Made by a program: the position numbers and the translations under genes. Shown here in pieces: positions 26,214-34,880 of a stretch of DNA of 64,000 nt. Each line of letters begins with the position of its first letter. Positions within the stretch are counted from its first letter, which is position 1. This DNA comes from CAYNRA01 sp046293395 (GTDB lineage Bacteria; Bacteroidota; Bacteroidia; Cytophagales; Spirosomataceae), in contig JBKBOU010000001.1 of NCBI GenBank assembly GCA_046293395.1, positions 186,001 through 250,000 on the forward strand, written 5' to 3'. The notes below the pieces were generated by a model. The model did no database searches. It was not told the DNA's origin and saw nothing but the letters and a program-made list of their open reading frames with translations.

Positions 26214-27032
26214 TTAATCGAGATAATACACAAGAACCGGTATTTCAGCATCACGAACCAGCCTTCTGGTTTGACTAGGCTCAACTAACTGCGTGAAAAA
26301 ATTACGGTGTTCGGCTGCCACCACAAGCATTTGAGCTTGGTTGCTCTGGGCATATTCTTCAAGTCCTTCAACCACACGGTCGTCCTCTTTTTGTACAAAA
26401 GATACATTTTCACCGAAAATATCCTTGATAGACAAAATGTAGCCCGCATCTGGATGTATGTTTGGTTGAAGCTCCAAATCTATGTGTACAAATGAAACGG
26501 TTGCCTCCAAGGCTTCAACAAATGATTTTACTTTATATAAGACGGCATTTTCATCCTTTTCTAGCTGTGTTCCATATACCAGATGACGAATCGGTTGTAT
26601 GGCAAAACCCATAGGAACCATCAGAACTGGTCTTTTTGCCCGTTTTACTACACTGACAGCATTACTTCCGATTAATCTATCAAGCAAGAAGTTTTCTCCC
26701 GTTTTGCCGATGACCAGTAAATCAGCGTCAATTTCATCGGCTTTTTCAATTAATCCGTTCGGAACATCTGAAAAAACGAGACTTGTTGAAACTTGCAGCC
26801 CGTTTGCTTCCATTTCCTGTGCAATTTTATCCAATTGTTCCTTGAAAACCTGCCTATTTTGTTCGTGCAGTTCATTGATAATAGAAACAGGCGTATTGGG
26901 GTCAACAAATGGAGGAATAAAGGCGTGGATAATATGTAAAGTAGCGCCCACTTTTTTGGAAATCTGTGCGGCGAGTGCAAGTGCATTTGTTGAACTCGCC
27001 GAAAAGTCAGTGCCAATAATGATATTTTTCAT
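26214..27032 (-). CDS. Universal stress protein with two UspA domains
   Basis: This 272-aa cytoplasmic protein begins with MKNIIIGTDFSASS, the first UspA strand. The first domain closes with LLVIGKTGENFLLDRLIGSNAVS, a G-x2-G-x9-G(S)-type ATP-binding pattern, and the strand PVLMVP. The second domain, from about residue 150, is more degenerate and ends RRLVRDAEIPVLVYYLD. Tandem Usp proteins are involved in stress survival. The first domain probably binds ATP, the second may not. It is a single gene between TauE and the divergent carA. Confidence 0.9.
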   Translation of the reverse strand: MKNIIIGTDFSASSTNALALAAQISKKVGATLHIIHAFIPPFVDPNTPVSIINELHEQNRQVFKEQLDKIAQEMEANGLQVSTSLVFSDVPNGLIEKADEIDADLLVIGKTGENFLLDRLIGSNAVSVVKRAKRPVLMVPMGFAIQPIRHLVYGTQLEKDENAVLYKVKSFVEALEATVSFVHIDLELQPNIHPDAGYILSIKDIFGENVSFVQKEDDRVVEGLEEYAQSNQAQMLVVAAEHRNFFTQLVEPSQTRRLVRDAEIPVLVYYLD

Positions 27033-27233
27033 ACGAAGTAGTTTAAAGGTTTAACATTAAAACAATCAAAAATAGAAATAGGAGTTGTTTGAAAGTATGA
27101 TTAGGGTTAGAAATTTCTAAATTTAACAAAATGTTCATCTGAATGAAATTGTTATAAAGAAAGATAAAATAAAACAAAATGAATAATTGGCGGGAATCTA
27201 GCAAACATATATCCTGAATCGTGATAGTTTTAT

Positions 27234-27241
27234 TATCTTTG
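27234..27241 (+). promoter_or_regulatory. Promoter -7 box candidate for carA
   Basis: TATCTTTG fits TAnnTTTG and lies 40 bp before the carA ATG, in the 27033-27281 divergent gap. No -33 TTG is found at 17-23 bp. I see no PyrR-like or other attenuator structure. Confidence 0.45.
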
Positions 27242-27281
27242 CACTCCGATAATCAATTGTAATCGGAAACCATACTCCTCA

Positions 27282-28385
27282 ATGAATAATCCCCCCAAAG
27301 ATGCGCTTCTTCTTCTTGAAGACGGAACGGTTTTAAAAGGTAAGGCACTTGGCAAAGTGGGCACTACAACGGGCGAAATCTGCTTTAATACAGGCATGAC
27401 GGGCTACCAAGAAATTTACACAGACCCTTCTTATTTCGGTCAAATTATTGTCAATACCACATCACATATCGGAAATTACGGTATTAAGTTTGATACAGAG
27501 GAAGAGTCTGATGGCATCAAAGTGAAAGGAATGATTTGTAACTCCTTTGCGAGCGAGTCTTATTCCCGTTTGACTGCCGATTCTTCTTTGCAAACGTATT
27601 TTGAGAAGGCGGGTATCGTAGGTATTTACGACATTGATACACGTCAATTGGTGCGTCATATCCGAAATGCTGGGGTTATGAATTGCTTGATTTCTTCAGA
27701 TGAAACACCTCTTGAGGAATTGCAAGCCCAATTGGCTGCTTGCCCGTCTATGGAAGGATTGGAACTTTCTTCGCAAGTTACCACACAAGAGGCGTATTTT
27801 ATGGGTAATCCGGAAGCGCAGTATAAATTAGCCGTGATGGATTATGGCTGTAAGCGTAATATTTTGCGAAATTTTGTAGATAGAGATTGCTACGTGAAAG
27901 TTTTTAATGCAAAAACATCTTTGGACGAGGTGATTAGTTGGGGTGCTGACGGATATTTTATTTCTAACGGTCCCGGTGATCCTGGTGCGATGGATTACGC
28001 CGTGGAGACCGTTAAAGGATTACTAGAAACGGATAAGCCACTCTTTGGTATTTGTCTTGGTCATCAGTTATTGGCAAGAGCCAGTGGCGTGACGACATAT
28101 AAGATGCACAACGGACACCGAGGTTTGAACCATCCCGTCCTTAATTTGAAGACAGGTTTGAGTGAAATTACATCTCAAAATCACGGTTTTGCTGTCCATC
28201 CAGAGGAAGCCAGAGCAAATGAATTGTTGGAAGTAACTCATGTCAATTTGAATGACCAGACGATTGAGGGGATAAGAAGAACGGATCGTCCGGCGTTTTC
28301 TGTGCAATATCACCCGGAAGCAGCACCAGGGCCACATGATTCGAGGTATTTATTTGATGATTTTGTAGGAATGCTTCAAAAGTAA
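27282..28385 (+). CDS. carA: Carbamoyl-phosphate synthase small (glutaminase) subunit
   Basis: This 367-aa subunit hydrolyses glutamine and passes ammonia to CarB for carbamoyl phosphate, the precursor of arginine and pyrimidines. The N-terminal CPSase small domain has GEICFNTGMTGYQEI and PSYFGQI. The class I amidotransferase domain has the nucleophile Cys in FGICLGHQLLA (about 255-265) and the catalytic His-Glu in SVQYHPEA near the end. The length is normal. carB is not adjacent. A terminator follows directly. Confidence 0.95.
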   Translation: MNNPPKDALLLLEDGTVLKGKALGKVGTTTGEICFNTGMTGYQEIYTDPSYFGQIIVNTTSHIGNYGIKFDTEEESDGIKVKGMICNSFASESYSRLTADSSLQTYFEKAGIVGIYDIDTRQLVRHIRNAGVMNCLISSDETPLEELQAQLAACPSMEGLELSSQVTTQEAYFMGNPEAQYKLAVMDYGCKRNILRNFVDRDCYVKVFNAKTSLDEVISWGADGYFISNGPGDPGAMDYAVETVKGLLETDKPLFGICLGHQLLARASGVTTYKMHNGHRGLNHPVLNLKTGLSEITSQNHGFAVHPEEARANELLEVTHVNLNDQTIEGIRRTDRPAFSVQYHPEAAPGPHDSRYLFDDFVGMLQK

Positions 28386-28415
28386 CGAAGAGGTTTTGTC
28401 AGAGATAGGATAAAA

Positions 28416-28442
28416 AAAATAGCGGCCGTAGGCCGCTATTTT
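28416..28442. terminator. Bidirectional terminator between carA and crtZ
   Basis: AAAATAGCGGCC / GGCCGCTATTTT with a GTA loop is a 12-bp perfect, GC-rich stem. It reaches the last base of the crtZ stop codon. Confidence 0.88.
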
Positions 28443-28900
28443 CATATTCGCTGTTTCGGTTCGAACTTCTTCGGTGCATACAAGAAACCAAAGGCTTCAG
28501 CTCCTTCTTTTGTATGTACTTTGTGATGAATGTAGTGTGCATTCATGATGCGTTTCATGTACTTAGTTCTCGGTTTGTATTTGAATTTAATACGTCTGTG
28601 AACGATTAAGTCATGAAAAACAAAATAAGCCACACCATAAAAAGTAATTCCTATGCCAATGTATGTCAAAAAACCAAATTCAGGATGCGTATTTCCGTAA
28701 ATGATAGAACCTGAGGCTAAAAAACTGAAAACCACGGCATAATAATCGTTTCTCTCGAAGAATCCTTGGTGGTGGTTGTGGTGATCTTCGTGCCATCCCC
28801 AACCGAATCCGTGCATGATGTACTTGTGAGCAAACCAAGCAACTCCTTCCATAAAAACGAACGTCCCAAGGACAATCAATGAATTAATCAAAAAGCTCAT
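28442..28900 (-). CDS. crtZ: Beta-carotene/carotenoid hydroxylase
   Basis: This 152-aa membrane di-iron hydroxylase of the fatty acid hydroxylase superfamily has four His clusters: HKYIMH, HEDHHNHH, FHDLIVH and YIHHKVH. That arrangement and the length fit CrtZ, which adds 3-hydroxyl groups to beta-ionone rings to make zeaxanthin-type pigments. Three to four hydrophobic segments are present. No other carotenoid gene is adjacent, but ispH for the isoprenoid precursor pathway lies 0.4 kb upstream on the same strand. Confidence 0.92.
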   Translation of the reverse strand: MSFLINSLIVLGTFVFMEGVAWFAHKYIMHGFGWGWHEDHHNHHQGFFERNDYYAVVFSFLASGSIIYGNTHPEFGFLTYIGIGITFYGVAYFVFHDLIVHRRIKFKYKPRTKYMKRIMNAHYIHHKVHTKEGAEAFGFLYAPKKFEPKQRI

Positions 28901-28962
28901 GAATTTAGTGTGATAGTTTTTTTTCTAACTAGCCGTCAGACGGAAATGTTTGCCCTCCTTCT

Positions 28963-29181
28963 TTATTCTACTGAAATTTGACTACTTTTTCTTCTGAAAA
29001 TTTTATTTAGTACCGATTTGTACATAGAGCCAAAGCGGCTATAACACCAACTTTTAAGTTCTATCACTTCTTCAGGTACAAGATAGGATATTCCTTTTTT
29101 TAATTCCTTTTCAAATAATTCTTTATCGAAACTGACTTTCTCCAATATTAACTTTACATATTCGAGCATCGAGTTAGCCAT
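28963..29181 (-). CDS. Small conserved hypothetical protein
   Basis: This 72-aa protein is predicted helical and highly charged, with LEYVKLILEKVSFDKELFEKELKK and a basic C-terminal stretch (KIFRRKSSQ); each quoted block is a helix-like run. It has no signal peptide or membrane segment. The pattern LILEKVSFD..LFEKELKK and LVPEEVIELKSW resembles a short family I associate with many Bacteroidota genomes, with no known function. It sits alone between crtZ and ispH on the same strand, with about 60-100 bp on each side. Confidence 0.65.
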   Translation of the reverse strand: MANSMLEYVKLILEKVSFDKELFEKELKKGISYLVPEEVIELKSWCYSRFGSMYKSVLNKIFRRKSSQISVE

Positions 29182-29278
29182 AGTTGTATTCTGTTTTTGA
29201 GGTTATATTTATAATGTAAATATACCAATAAAAAATTGTATTTGTCAATGATTTATTGATATATTTTTAACGCTCATT

Positions 29279-30517
29279 TCAACTATTTATTTCATGCATC
29301 ACGTCTTCAATTGGACGAACGGAGTCAAAGTAGGATAAAAGTCCATAGAGCACAGATTCTACCATTGAGTCGGGACAACTTGCTCCACAAGTAAGTAATA
29401 TTTTGACAGGATTATTTGTTTTGTTAAGTGGTATAAATGGTGTAGTGATAGTAGAAGTTCCTGAATGCAAGTTAAAATGGTTGATTTGATTGTTAGGTAA
29501 AAGACAATCTGCTGATTCAATGTAAAATGTAGGTAATTTTTCTTCGCATAATTCTACTAAATGCGCAGTATTGGAACTGTTATATCCTCCAATAACAACA
29601 GCTAAATCTGCTTCTTTTTCTAATAACCCTGCTGTAGCTTCTTGGTTATCATTGGTGGCATAACAAAGCGTATCGCGGGTATTGGCAAAATAAGGCTCTA
29701 TTTGCTTTTCGTCGAGCTGGTGCTTTTGCATAAGTGTTTGCTTCAAAAAGTCTGAAATAGCTTGCGTATCACTTGCTAACATGGTGGTTTGGTTTACGAC
29801 ACCTATACGCTGCAAATGAATGGAAGGTTGAAACCCTTCTGAAAATTGACCCTTAAAATCTTCAAAAAATTGAGCTTCCGTTCTATTTCCAAGTAGATAT
29901 TCTGCCAATAGTTTCGTTTGTGCCATATCTTTTACTACCAAAGTGGGCGCATTAGATTGGCTATGTGAAAATGTAGCCCTCGTTTCTTCATGATTTGGTT
30001 TGCCGTGTACAATGATGGAATATCCTCTTTCTCCAATTTGACCCGCCCTGTTCCACACTTTCTCCACAAAAGGGCAGGTTGTATTGTATGCGTATGGATT
30101 AATGCCTAGTTTACTTAATTTTTCTTCGATTTCTAAGGTTGTCCCAAAGGCAGGTACAATTACGACATCTTCCGACGATAAATCCTCCCAAGGTATCAAT
30201 TGTTTACCTGAGGTATCCATTAGAAAACGGATTCCTCTGTCTTGTAAATCTTTGTTAACGAGCGGATTATGAATCATCTCGCTTAGTAAGAAAACACGTT
30301 TGTTTGGGTTTTCATCTAAGGTTTTATAGGCGATTTCTACGGCATTTTCTACTCCGTAGCAAAAACCAAAGTGGCGTGCTAAATAGATATGTACGACGCC
30401 AAAATCGAGAAAGGTAGGTGTAAAATCCTTTTTTAAACGGTCTTGTTTGCGTCTGATTTCTTTTATTTGTCCGACAATAGAGCTCTTATAGAAAGTGGGT
30501 ATCGTGAATGACTTCAT
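29279..30517 (-). CDS. ispH: 4-hydroxy-3-methylbut-2-enyl diphosphate reductase
   Basis: This 412-aa iron-sulfur enzyme is the last step of the MEP pathway, making IPP and DMAPP. The three cluster-ligand cysteines are in GFCYGVENAV (near 53), NTTCPFVEKV (near 147) and LLTCGASCPDS (near 376). The conserved GKPNHEET and NQTTML motifs are also present. The protein is longer than the E. coli enzyme (about 316 aa) and matches the long type seen in plants, cyanobacteria and Bacteroidota. With crtZ close by, isoprenoid and carotenoid genes are loosely grouped here. Confidence 0.95.
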   Translation of the reverse strand: MKSFTIPTFYKSSIVGQIKEIRRKQDRLKKDFTPTFLDFGVVHIYLARHFGFCYGVENAVEIAYKTLDENPNKRVFLLSEMIHNPLVNKDLQDRGIRFLMDTSGKQLIPWEDLSSEDVVIVPAFGTTLEIEEKLSKLGINPYAYNTTCPFVEKVWNRAGQIGERGYSIIVHGKPNHEETRATFSHSQSNAPTLVVKDMAQTKLLAEYLLGNRTEAQFFEDFKGQFSEGFQPSIHLQRIGVVNQTTMLASDTQAISDFLKQTLMQKHQLDEKQIEPYFANTRDTLCYATNDNQEATAGLLEKEADLAVVIGGYNSSNTAHLVELCEEKLPTFYIESADCLLPNNQINHFNLHSGTSTITTPFIPLNKTNNPVKILLTCGASCPDSMVESVLYGLLSYFDSVRPIEDVMHEINS

Positions 30518-30527
30518 GTTCTTTTTC

Positions 30528-30535
30528 CAAATTTA
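30528..30535 (-). promoter_or_regulatory. Promoter -7 box candidate for ispH
   Basis: On the minus strand TAAATTTG fits TAnnTTTG and lies 10 bp before the ATG. That would make the transcript nearly leaderless unless a downstream ATG is used. Confidence 0.25.
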
Positions 30536-30606
30536 TGTAGGTAACAATGCTTGCTTGTATAATGTTGCAAAACTAATTAAATGGAGATATAATCCGCTTG
30601 TTTTCC

Positions 30607-30614
30607 TATTTTTG
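30607..30614 (+). promoter_or_regulatory. Promoter -7 box candidate for the Wzi/RemB-like gene
   Basis: TATTTTTG fits TAnnTTTG and lies 26 bp before the ATG at 30641. No -33 TTG is found at standard spacing. Confidence 0.3.
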
Positions 30615-30640
30615 TCTTCCTTAGATTAAAATAGTTGGGT

Positions 30641-32347
30641 ATGTTACAAAGAATTAGTGGGGTTTTCGTCTGTATTTTTATGGTTTGTTCCGTTGTTCAA
30701 GCACAGACAACGCATACAGATTTTCAGGAAAATATAGAACATACGGTGCAACGTTTGGAGGTACTTTCAGGCAGTTTTTCTGATGTATTTCATTCCTCAC
30801 AAAAGCCGTATAGTCGTCAATATGTTGTACAGTTGGCGGAGGAAGTCGAGAATAACTATCCTGTCCGTTTGCAAGAAGTTGACCTCAAGAACAACCGGTT
30901 TATCCGAGAGCAGTATTGGAATTATTTGCCGGACTCAAAACAATGGGAAAGTTATTCCAAAACTTATTTGGGACGACGGATTTACAAACGCAAGGGCGAC
31001 TTTGTGTCCTATGAAGGAGATGATTATAGCATACAAGCATCGCCTATTTTTCACTTTGGCGTTGGTACTGAGCAATCGCTGGAAGGTGAATCAGCAACAC
31101 AGTTTATCAATACAAGAGGGGCAGAAATAAAAGGTACGTTGAATAAAAAGCTCAGTTTTTATTCTCGATTTACAGAAAACCAGCAAACAAATTTGACTTT
31201 TGTCCGTACGTTTATGCAACAAACAAATGGAACGCCCTATCTTGGATTTGTGAAATTTTTTGGCGAGGGTCGAGTTCCAGGAGGCATTGATTTCATAGAC
31301 GCAAGGGGAGTTCTCATGTTCAAACCTTTCAAAAATACGATTTTCTTGTTTGGTCATGATAAGAATTTTGTAGGTGCGGGTTATCGTTCCATGATTTTAA
31401 GTGATTTTAGTGCGCCTTATTTGCAATTGAAAACAACCATAAACATAGGGAAGCTACAATATACATCCATATTCGCTCAATTAGCTAACTTGCAGGCACG
31501 GAATACAACCTTATTCAACCAATTGATTCCACCCAAATACATGACTTTTCATCGGATTAGCGCGAATGTACGGCGGAATTTGCAGGTAGGTATCTTCGAG
31601 AAAGTCGTTTTTGGGCAACGTCCGATTGGTTTTGACTTAAACTATCTGAATCCAGTTATTTTTTATCGTTTTGTAGAGGGTTTTTTAGGAAGTCCAGATA
31701 ATGTGATTGTCGGTAGTGATTTGAAATGGATTTTAGGAAAGAAGGCTGTCCTTTATGGTCAGTTTGCTTTGGATGAATTAAAGCTTTCCGAATTTCAAGC
31801 GGATGGCTGGTGGGCTAAGAAATTTGCCTATCAAGTAGGAGCACGTTACTTTGATTTGCTAGGAATTTCTAATTTGGATTTTTTGGTCGAATACAATCGA
31901 GCAAGACCTTATATGTATTCCCATTTTTCAACTTTCAGTAATGCCGTACATTATAACCTTCCATTGGCGCATCCATTGGGCGCAAATTTTGGTGAGTTCA
32001 TTGCACAAGTGAAGTATCAACCTTGGCATAAATTGACGTTTGAGGGTATTTACATGCGTTATAAAAAAGGTTTGGATGAAGGTGTCGCCAATTTTGGAGG
32101 GGATATTTTAAAATCGAATGACTCGTTCCGTGTTCGTGATTTTGGGAATTTTGTGGGGCAGGGTTTGGAGACGCACGTTCAGTTTTTGCGTGGAAGAGCA
32201 AGTTATATGCTTAAAAATAATCTTTTTCTCGACCTTGAGATTGGACATAGAACTCAATTTACTCCTGTGAATGCACAAAAAAGCACGGATTTATACTTCA
32301 ATTCTGGCGTTCGTCTGAATATCATGCCAAGAAATTACTTGTTTTAA
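30641..32347 (+). CDS. Wzi/RemB-like outer-membrane beta-barrel protein
   Basis: This 568-aa protein has a signal peptide (about 1-21, ending VVQAQ) and a long series of alternating strands. The family mark FLFGHDKNFVGAGYRSMILSDFSAP is split here as FLFGHDKNFVGAGYRS and ILSDFSAPYL; it also has FDLNYLNPVIFYRFVEG. This is the capsule-assembly Wzi group, to which the gliding-associated RemB of flavobacteria also belongs. Wzi proteins hold capsule polymer at the outer membrane, which fits the polysaccharide operons further right although these are 7 kb away. I chose the ATG at 30641 over a TTG at 30635. The 3' end overlaps a convergent small gene by 4 bp. Confidence 0.82.
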   Translation: MLQRISGVFVCIFMVCSVVQAQTTHTDFQENIEHTVQRLEVLSGSFSDVFHSSQKPYSRQYVVQLAEEVENNYPVRLQEVDLKNNRFIREQYWNYLPDSKQWESYSKTYLGRRIYKRKGDFVSYEGDDYSIQASPIFHFGVGTEQSLEGESATQFINTRGAEIKGTLNKKLSFYSRFTENQQTNLTFVRTFMQQTNGTPYLGFVKFFGEGRVPGGIDFIDARGVLMFKPFKNTIFLFGHDKNFVGAGYRSMILSDFSAPYLQLKTTINIGKLQYTSIFAQLANLQARNTTLFNQLIPPKYMTFHRISANVRRNLQVGIFEKVVFGQRPIGFDLNYLNPVIFYRFVEGFLGSPDNVIVGSDLKWILGKKAVLYGQFALDELKLSEFQADGWWAKKFAYQVGARYFDLLGISNLDFLVEYNRARPYMYSHFSTFSNAVHYNLPLAHPLGANFGEFIAQVKYQPWHKLTFEGIYMRYKKGLDEGVANFGGDILKSNDSFRVRDFGNFVGQGLETHVQFLRGRASYMLKNNLFLDLEIGHRTQFTPVNAQKSTDLYFNSGVRLNIMPRNYLF

Positions 32348-32661
32348 GGTTTTGACTCTAATCCTAACAAGCTATTTGTGTCATTTAATACTGCTTTTTC
32401 TATTTCTATTTTAAAATAGGGTACTTTGAGAACCGTAAGTGTCTTAACAAACTTGTTTCGTGTTCGCAACGTACGGTAAATACTGCTGTAAGAAATAGAT
32501 TGGTCTCCCCAACTCGTTGCCTTCATTGCCTCTTCTAACGCAAAATGAAGAAGCCGTAAATTTGAAAAATAGGATTTAATGGGCTCACTTTTACGAATCC
32601 AAAGTTTACTATTTTCATAACTCAAAGAAAGAATATAAATATACTTAGATTTTTTCTCCAT
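32344..32661 (-). CDS. Hypothetical protein, 105 aa
   Basis: I do not recognise this protein. It is basic, without signal peptide or membrane helix, and has a mixed strand-helix pattern (KYIYILSLSYENSKLWIR, then a helix near LRLLHFALEEAMKA, then RTLRTRNKFVKTL). The start MEKKSKY is preceded by a 65-bp gap shared with the divergent 53-codon gene. Codon composition looks like that of its neighbours. The coding end overlaps the Wzi/RemB-like gene by 4 bp. It is probably real, but the evidence is limited to the open frame and the gap it fills. Confidence 0.55.
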   Translation of the reverse strand: MEKKSKYIYILSLSYENSKLWIRKSEPIKSYFSNLRLLHFALEEAMKATSWGDQSISYSSIYRTLRTRNKFVKTLTVLKVPYFKIEIEKAVLNDTNSLLGLESKP

Positions 32662-32699
32662 TTTTCTTATTTAATTAGACTTATTCTAAATAGTGTTTT

Positions 32700-32707
32700 T
32701 ATATTTG
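32700..32707 (+). promoter_or_regulatory. Promoter -7 box candidate for the 53-codon Cys-rich gene
   Basis: TATATTTG fits TAnnTTTG and ends 19 bp before the ATG at 32727. Confidence 0.45.
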
Positions 32708-32726
32708 CATAAAACTACCTGATTTT

Positions 32727-32888
32727 ATGGAAAACACATTTGAGAAGCAAGTAGAAATAATGGATACAACGAATGAGCGGCCAATCTGGTTGCAAGGACT
32801 AGGAGAAAACCCGTGTTGTGTATTCAAAAAATGTTGTAAAGCATACAAGAAAAAAGGGAAACATTGCAAAAAATGTCCTAAATTATAA
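32727..32888 (+). CDS. Small Cys-rich basic protein, 53 aa
   Basis: This is an open frame of 53 codons from ATG to TAA. The first half is acidic to neutral and contains RPIWLQGLGENP. The second half is strongly basic with six cysteines arranged CC-x4-CC-x9-C-x2-C (residues 30, 31, 36, 37, 47 and 50) and a KKKGKHCKKCPK tail. The spacing suggests a small metal-binding or disulfide-bonded domain. A TAnnTTTG box lies just upstream and a hairpin just downstream, so it looks like a complete transcription unit. I do not know a function. Confidence 0.65.
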   Translation: MENTFEKQVEIMDTTNERPIWLQGLGENPCCVFKKCCKAYKKKGKHCKKCPKL

Positions 32889-32914
32889 GAATGGAGAAAA
32901 GGAACTTCCATTCT
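32888..32914 (+). terminator. Hairpin after the Cys-rich small gene
   Basis: AGAATGGA / TCCATTCT form an 8-bp perfect stem with an 11-nt loop, followed by a T-rich run (ATTTTGTAATTTTG). That run also holds the candidate -7 box TAATTTTG (32921-32928) for the next small gene. Confidence 0.5.
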
Positions 32915-32963
32915 ATTTTGTAATTTTGTTTGGTTTTAGTCGTTCAGATAAATAAAATTCAAA

Positions 32964-33077
32964 ATGAAAAAAGTTACTTTTCTTCTTTTACTTCTGGCTA
33001 TTGCAGGTATGTCGTCTTGCAGAAAGCAAACTTGTCCTGCGTACGGGGCGGTAAAAACACAAGTTGCTGTTCGGTAA
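32964..33077 (+). CDS. Very small lipoprotein, 37 aa
   Basis: This 37-codon frame begins MKKVTFLLLLLAIAGMSSC, a lipoprotein signal peptide with lipobox GMSSC and the lipidated Cys at 19. The mature part would be only 19 residues (RKQTCPAYGAVKTQVAVR after the Cys). Short Bacteroidota lipoproteins with a TCPAY-like motif are familiar to me, but their role is not known. A TAATTTTG box lies at 32921-32928. The region from 33078 to 33322 holds no further gene that I can support. Confidence 0.6.
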   Translation: MKKVTFLLLLLAIAGMSSCRKQTCPAYGAVKTQVAVR

Positions 33078-33322
33078 ATCGAACTGAAATTCCCTCCATT
33101 CTCTTTCCTTTATCAGCTAGAAATCTCTGTTTTGGGCTTACAACTTGTTTTCACACTTGTTTTTGAAATAGAGTGTGTATGATGCTTGTCGTTAAAATAA
33201 GTCAGTTTGTAGCTTGTAATCTTCATTAAATCAAAAAGAAACAAGAAATTGTCCTTTCTTTGGTCAAATCGTGAAATATTTGAGTAAATTGTATTCAGTT
33301 TATTCAAACCTATTATACGATT

Positions 33323-34798
33323 ATGGACAAAAAAACTACCCCAACTTCCTCGCGCAGAAATTTCCTAAAAACAGGAACATTAGCCGCTGGAAGTTTTTTT
33401 ATTGTACCAAGACATGTACTTGGCAAAGGCTTCATTGCACCGAGTGATAAATTGAATATCGCTGCCATTGGTGCTGGTGGAAAAGGTTGGTCAGACATTA
33501 ACAATGCTTTCAATAATGGAGCTGAAAATGTTGTTGCTTTGTGTGATGTAGATACGAACCGTTGTGCAACTGCCATTAAAAAATGGCCAACAGCAAAATT
33601 ATACAAAGATTTCCGCGTCATGTTCGATGAAATGAAAGGAGAAATTGACGCTGTTACTATCTCTGCTCCTGACCACGTGCACGGCGTTGCTGCTATGGCT
33701 GCCATGCAACTTGGAATCCACGTATATGTACAAAAACCATTGACGCACAATATTTATGAAGCACGAATGTTGACTGAAGCGGCTCGGAAATACAAAGTTG
33801 TGACCCAAATGGGAAACCAAGGTGCTTCAAATCCAGGTCAACAACAAATGGTGCAATGGTTTAATCAAGGACTTATTGGTACGGTAGATACTGTTCATGT
33901 TTGGACAAACAGACCGGTTTGGCCTCAGGGGATTCCGGTTCCAACAGATAAACCAGTTTTGCCAGAATCGATGAGCCAAAAAGACTGGGATTTATTCATT
34001 GGCCCAGCTGATTACGTGGACTACCACCCGTTGTATCATCCGTTCAAATGGAGAGGTTGGTGGAATTTCGGGACAGGTGCCTTGGGCGACATGGGTTGCC
34101 ATTTGATTGATCCACCTTTCCGTGTTTTGGAATTGGGTTATCCGACTGAAGTTGAGTGTAGTGTAGGGCAAGTATTTACCAAAGATTGGATTCCTGAGTA
34201 CATCCCAGAGGGTTGCCCGCCGTCTTCGCATGTGCAGTTGAAATTCCCGGCTACGAAGAAAAATAAATCAGATATAACCATGGTTTGGTACGACGGCGGA
34301 ATTCGTCCGTTCCACCCAGATTTAATTCCAGCTAACGAAGATATCGGGGAGGCAGGTAGCGCGAATGGCGTCATGATGATTGGTTCAAAAGGAATTATGA
34401 CGTGTGGAACATACGGTTTAACTCCAAAATTATATCTAAAAAATGGGACGAAACTAGAGATGCCCAAAGATTTTAAAACTTCTAATCCGAACGAACAACT
34501 CCCAGAATACGGTCATCAAGTATCATGGGCTAAAGCGATTAAGGCAGGTTTTAACTCAAAAGAACACAAAGCATTGACTTCATCTTTTGATTATTCAGGT
34601 CCTTTGACAGAAACCGTCCTCATGGGTAATCTTGCCATTCGTAGTTATGGTTTAGGTACACCTGGCGAAAACGGTCGGATGAAGTTTGAAGGTAGAAAGC
34701 GTTTACTTTGGGATGGTGAAAACATGAAAATCACCAATTTCGAAGCGGCAAATCAGTTTGTCGGACGAAAATTCAGAGATGGCTGGAAATTGATTTAA
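33323..34798 (+). CDS. Tat-exported Gfo/Idh/MocA-family oxidoreductase
   Basis: This 491-aa protein begins with a twin-arginine signal (SSRRNFLKTG, about 10-19, then a hydrophobic stretch to about 35), so it should fold with its cofactor in the cytoplasm and be exported to the periplasm. The NAD(P)-binding part has LNIAAIGAGGKGWSDI near residue 45 and the family motif VYVQKPLTHNIYEARML near 137, in which the Lys-Pro pair is conserved. The C-terminal part has GALGDMGCHLIDPPF. Family members oxidise or rearrange sugars, inositols or glycosides. The substrate here is unknown. Confidence 0.88.
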   Translation: MDKKTTPTSSRRNFLKTGTLAAGSFFIVPRHVLGKGFIAPSDKLNIAAIGAGGKGWSDINNAFNNGAENVVALCDVDTNRCATAIKKWPTAKLYKDFRVMFDEMKGEIDAVTISAPDHVHGVAAMAAMQLGIHVYVQKPLTHNIYEARMLTEAARKYKVVTQMGNQGASNPGQQQMVQWFNQGLIGTVDTVHVWTNRPVWPQGIPVPTDKPVLPESMSQKDWDLFIGPADYVDYHPLYHPFKWRGWWNFGTGALGDMGCHLIDPPFRVLELGYPTEVECSVGQVFTKDWIPEYIPEGCPPSSHVQLKFPATKKNKSDITMVWYDGGIRPFHPDLIPANEDIGEAGSANGVMMIGSKGIMTCGTYGLTPKLYLKNGTKLEMPKDFKTSNPNEQLPEYGHQVSWAKAIKAGFNSKEHKALTSSFDYSGPLTETVLMGNLAIRSYGLGTPGENGRMKFEGRKRLLWDGENMKITNFEAANQFVGRKFRDGWKLI

Positions 34799-34841
34799 TT
34801 CTGAGAAAAATAGGTTAAATTCTATCCGTTTGACCTGATAT

Positions 34842-34876
34842 AAAAAAGGCAGTTACTTTTCAGTAGCTGCCTTTTC
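34842..34876. terminator. Bidirectional terminator
   Basis: GGCAGTTAC / GTAGCTGCC (one G-T type mismatch) has a 6-nt loop and is flanked by an A-run and a T-run. It lies between the convergent oxidoreductase and TlpA-like genes. Confidence 0.82.
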
Positions 34877-34880
34877 TTTT

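Noticed and set aside
26599..27054. A 151-codon plus-strand open frame antisense to the universal stress protein gene.
   Set aside because: It is a shadow frame. The UspA motifs on the minus strand are decisive.
33313..33750. A 145-codon minus-strand open frame opposite the Gfo/Idh/MocA oxidoreductase gene.
   Set aside because: It is a shadow of a well-supported gene on the other strand.
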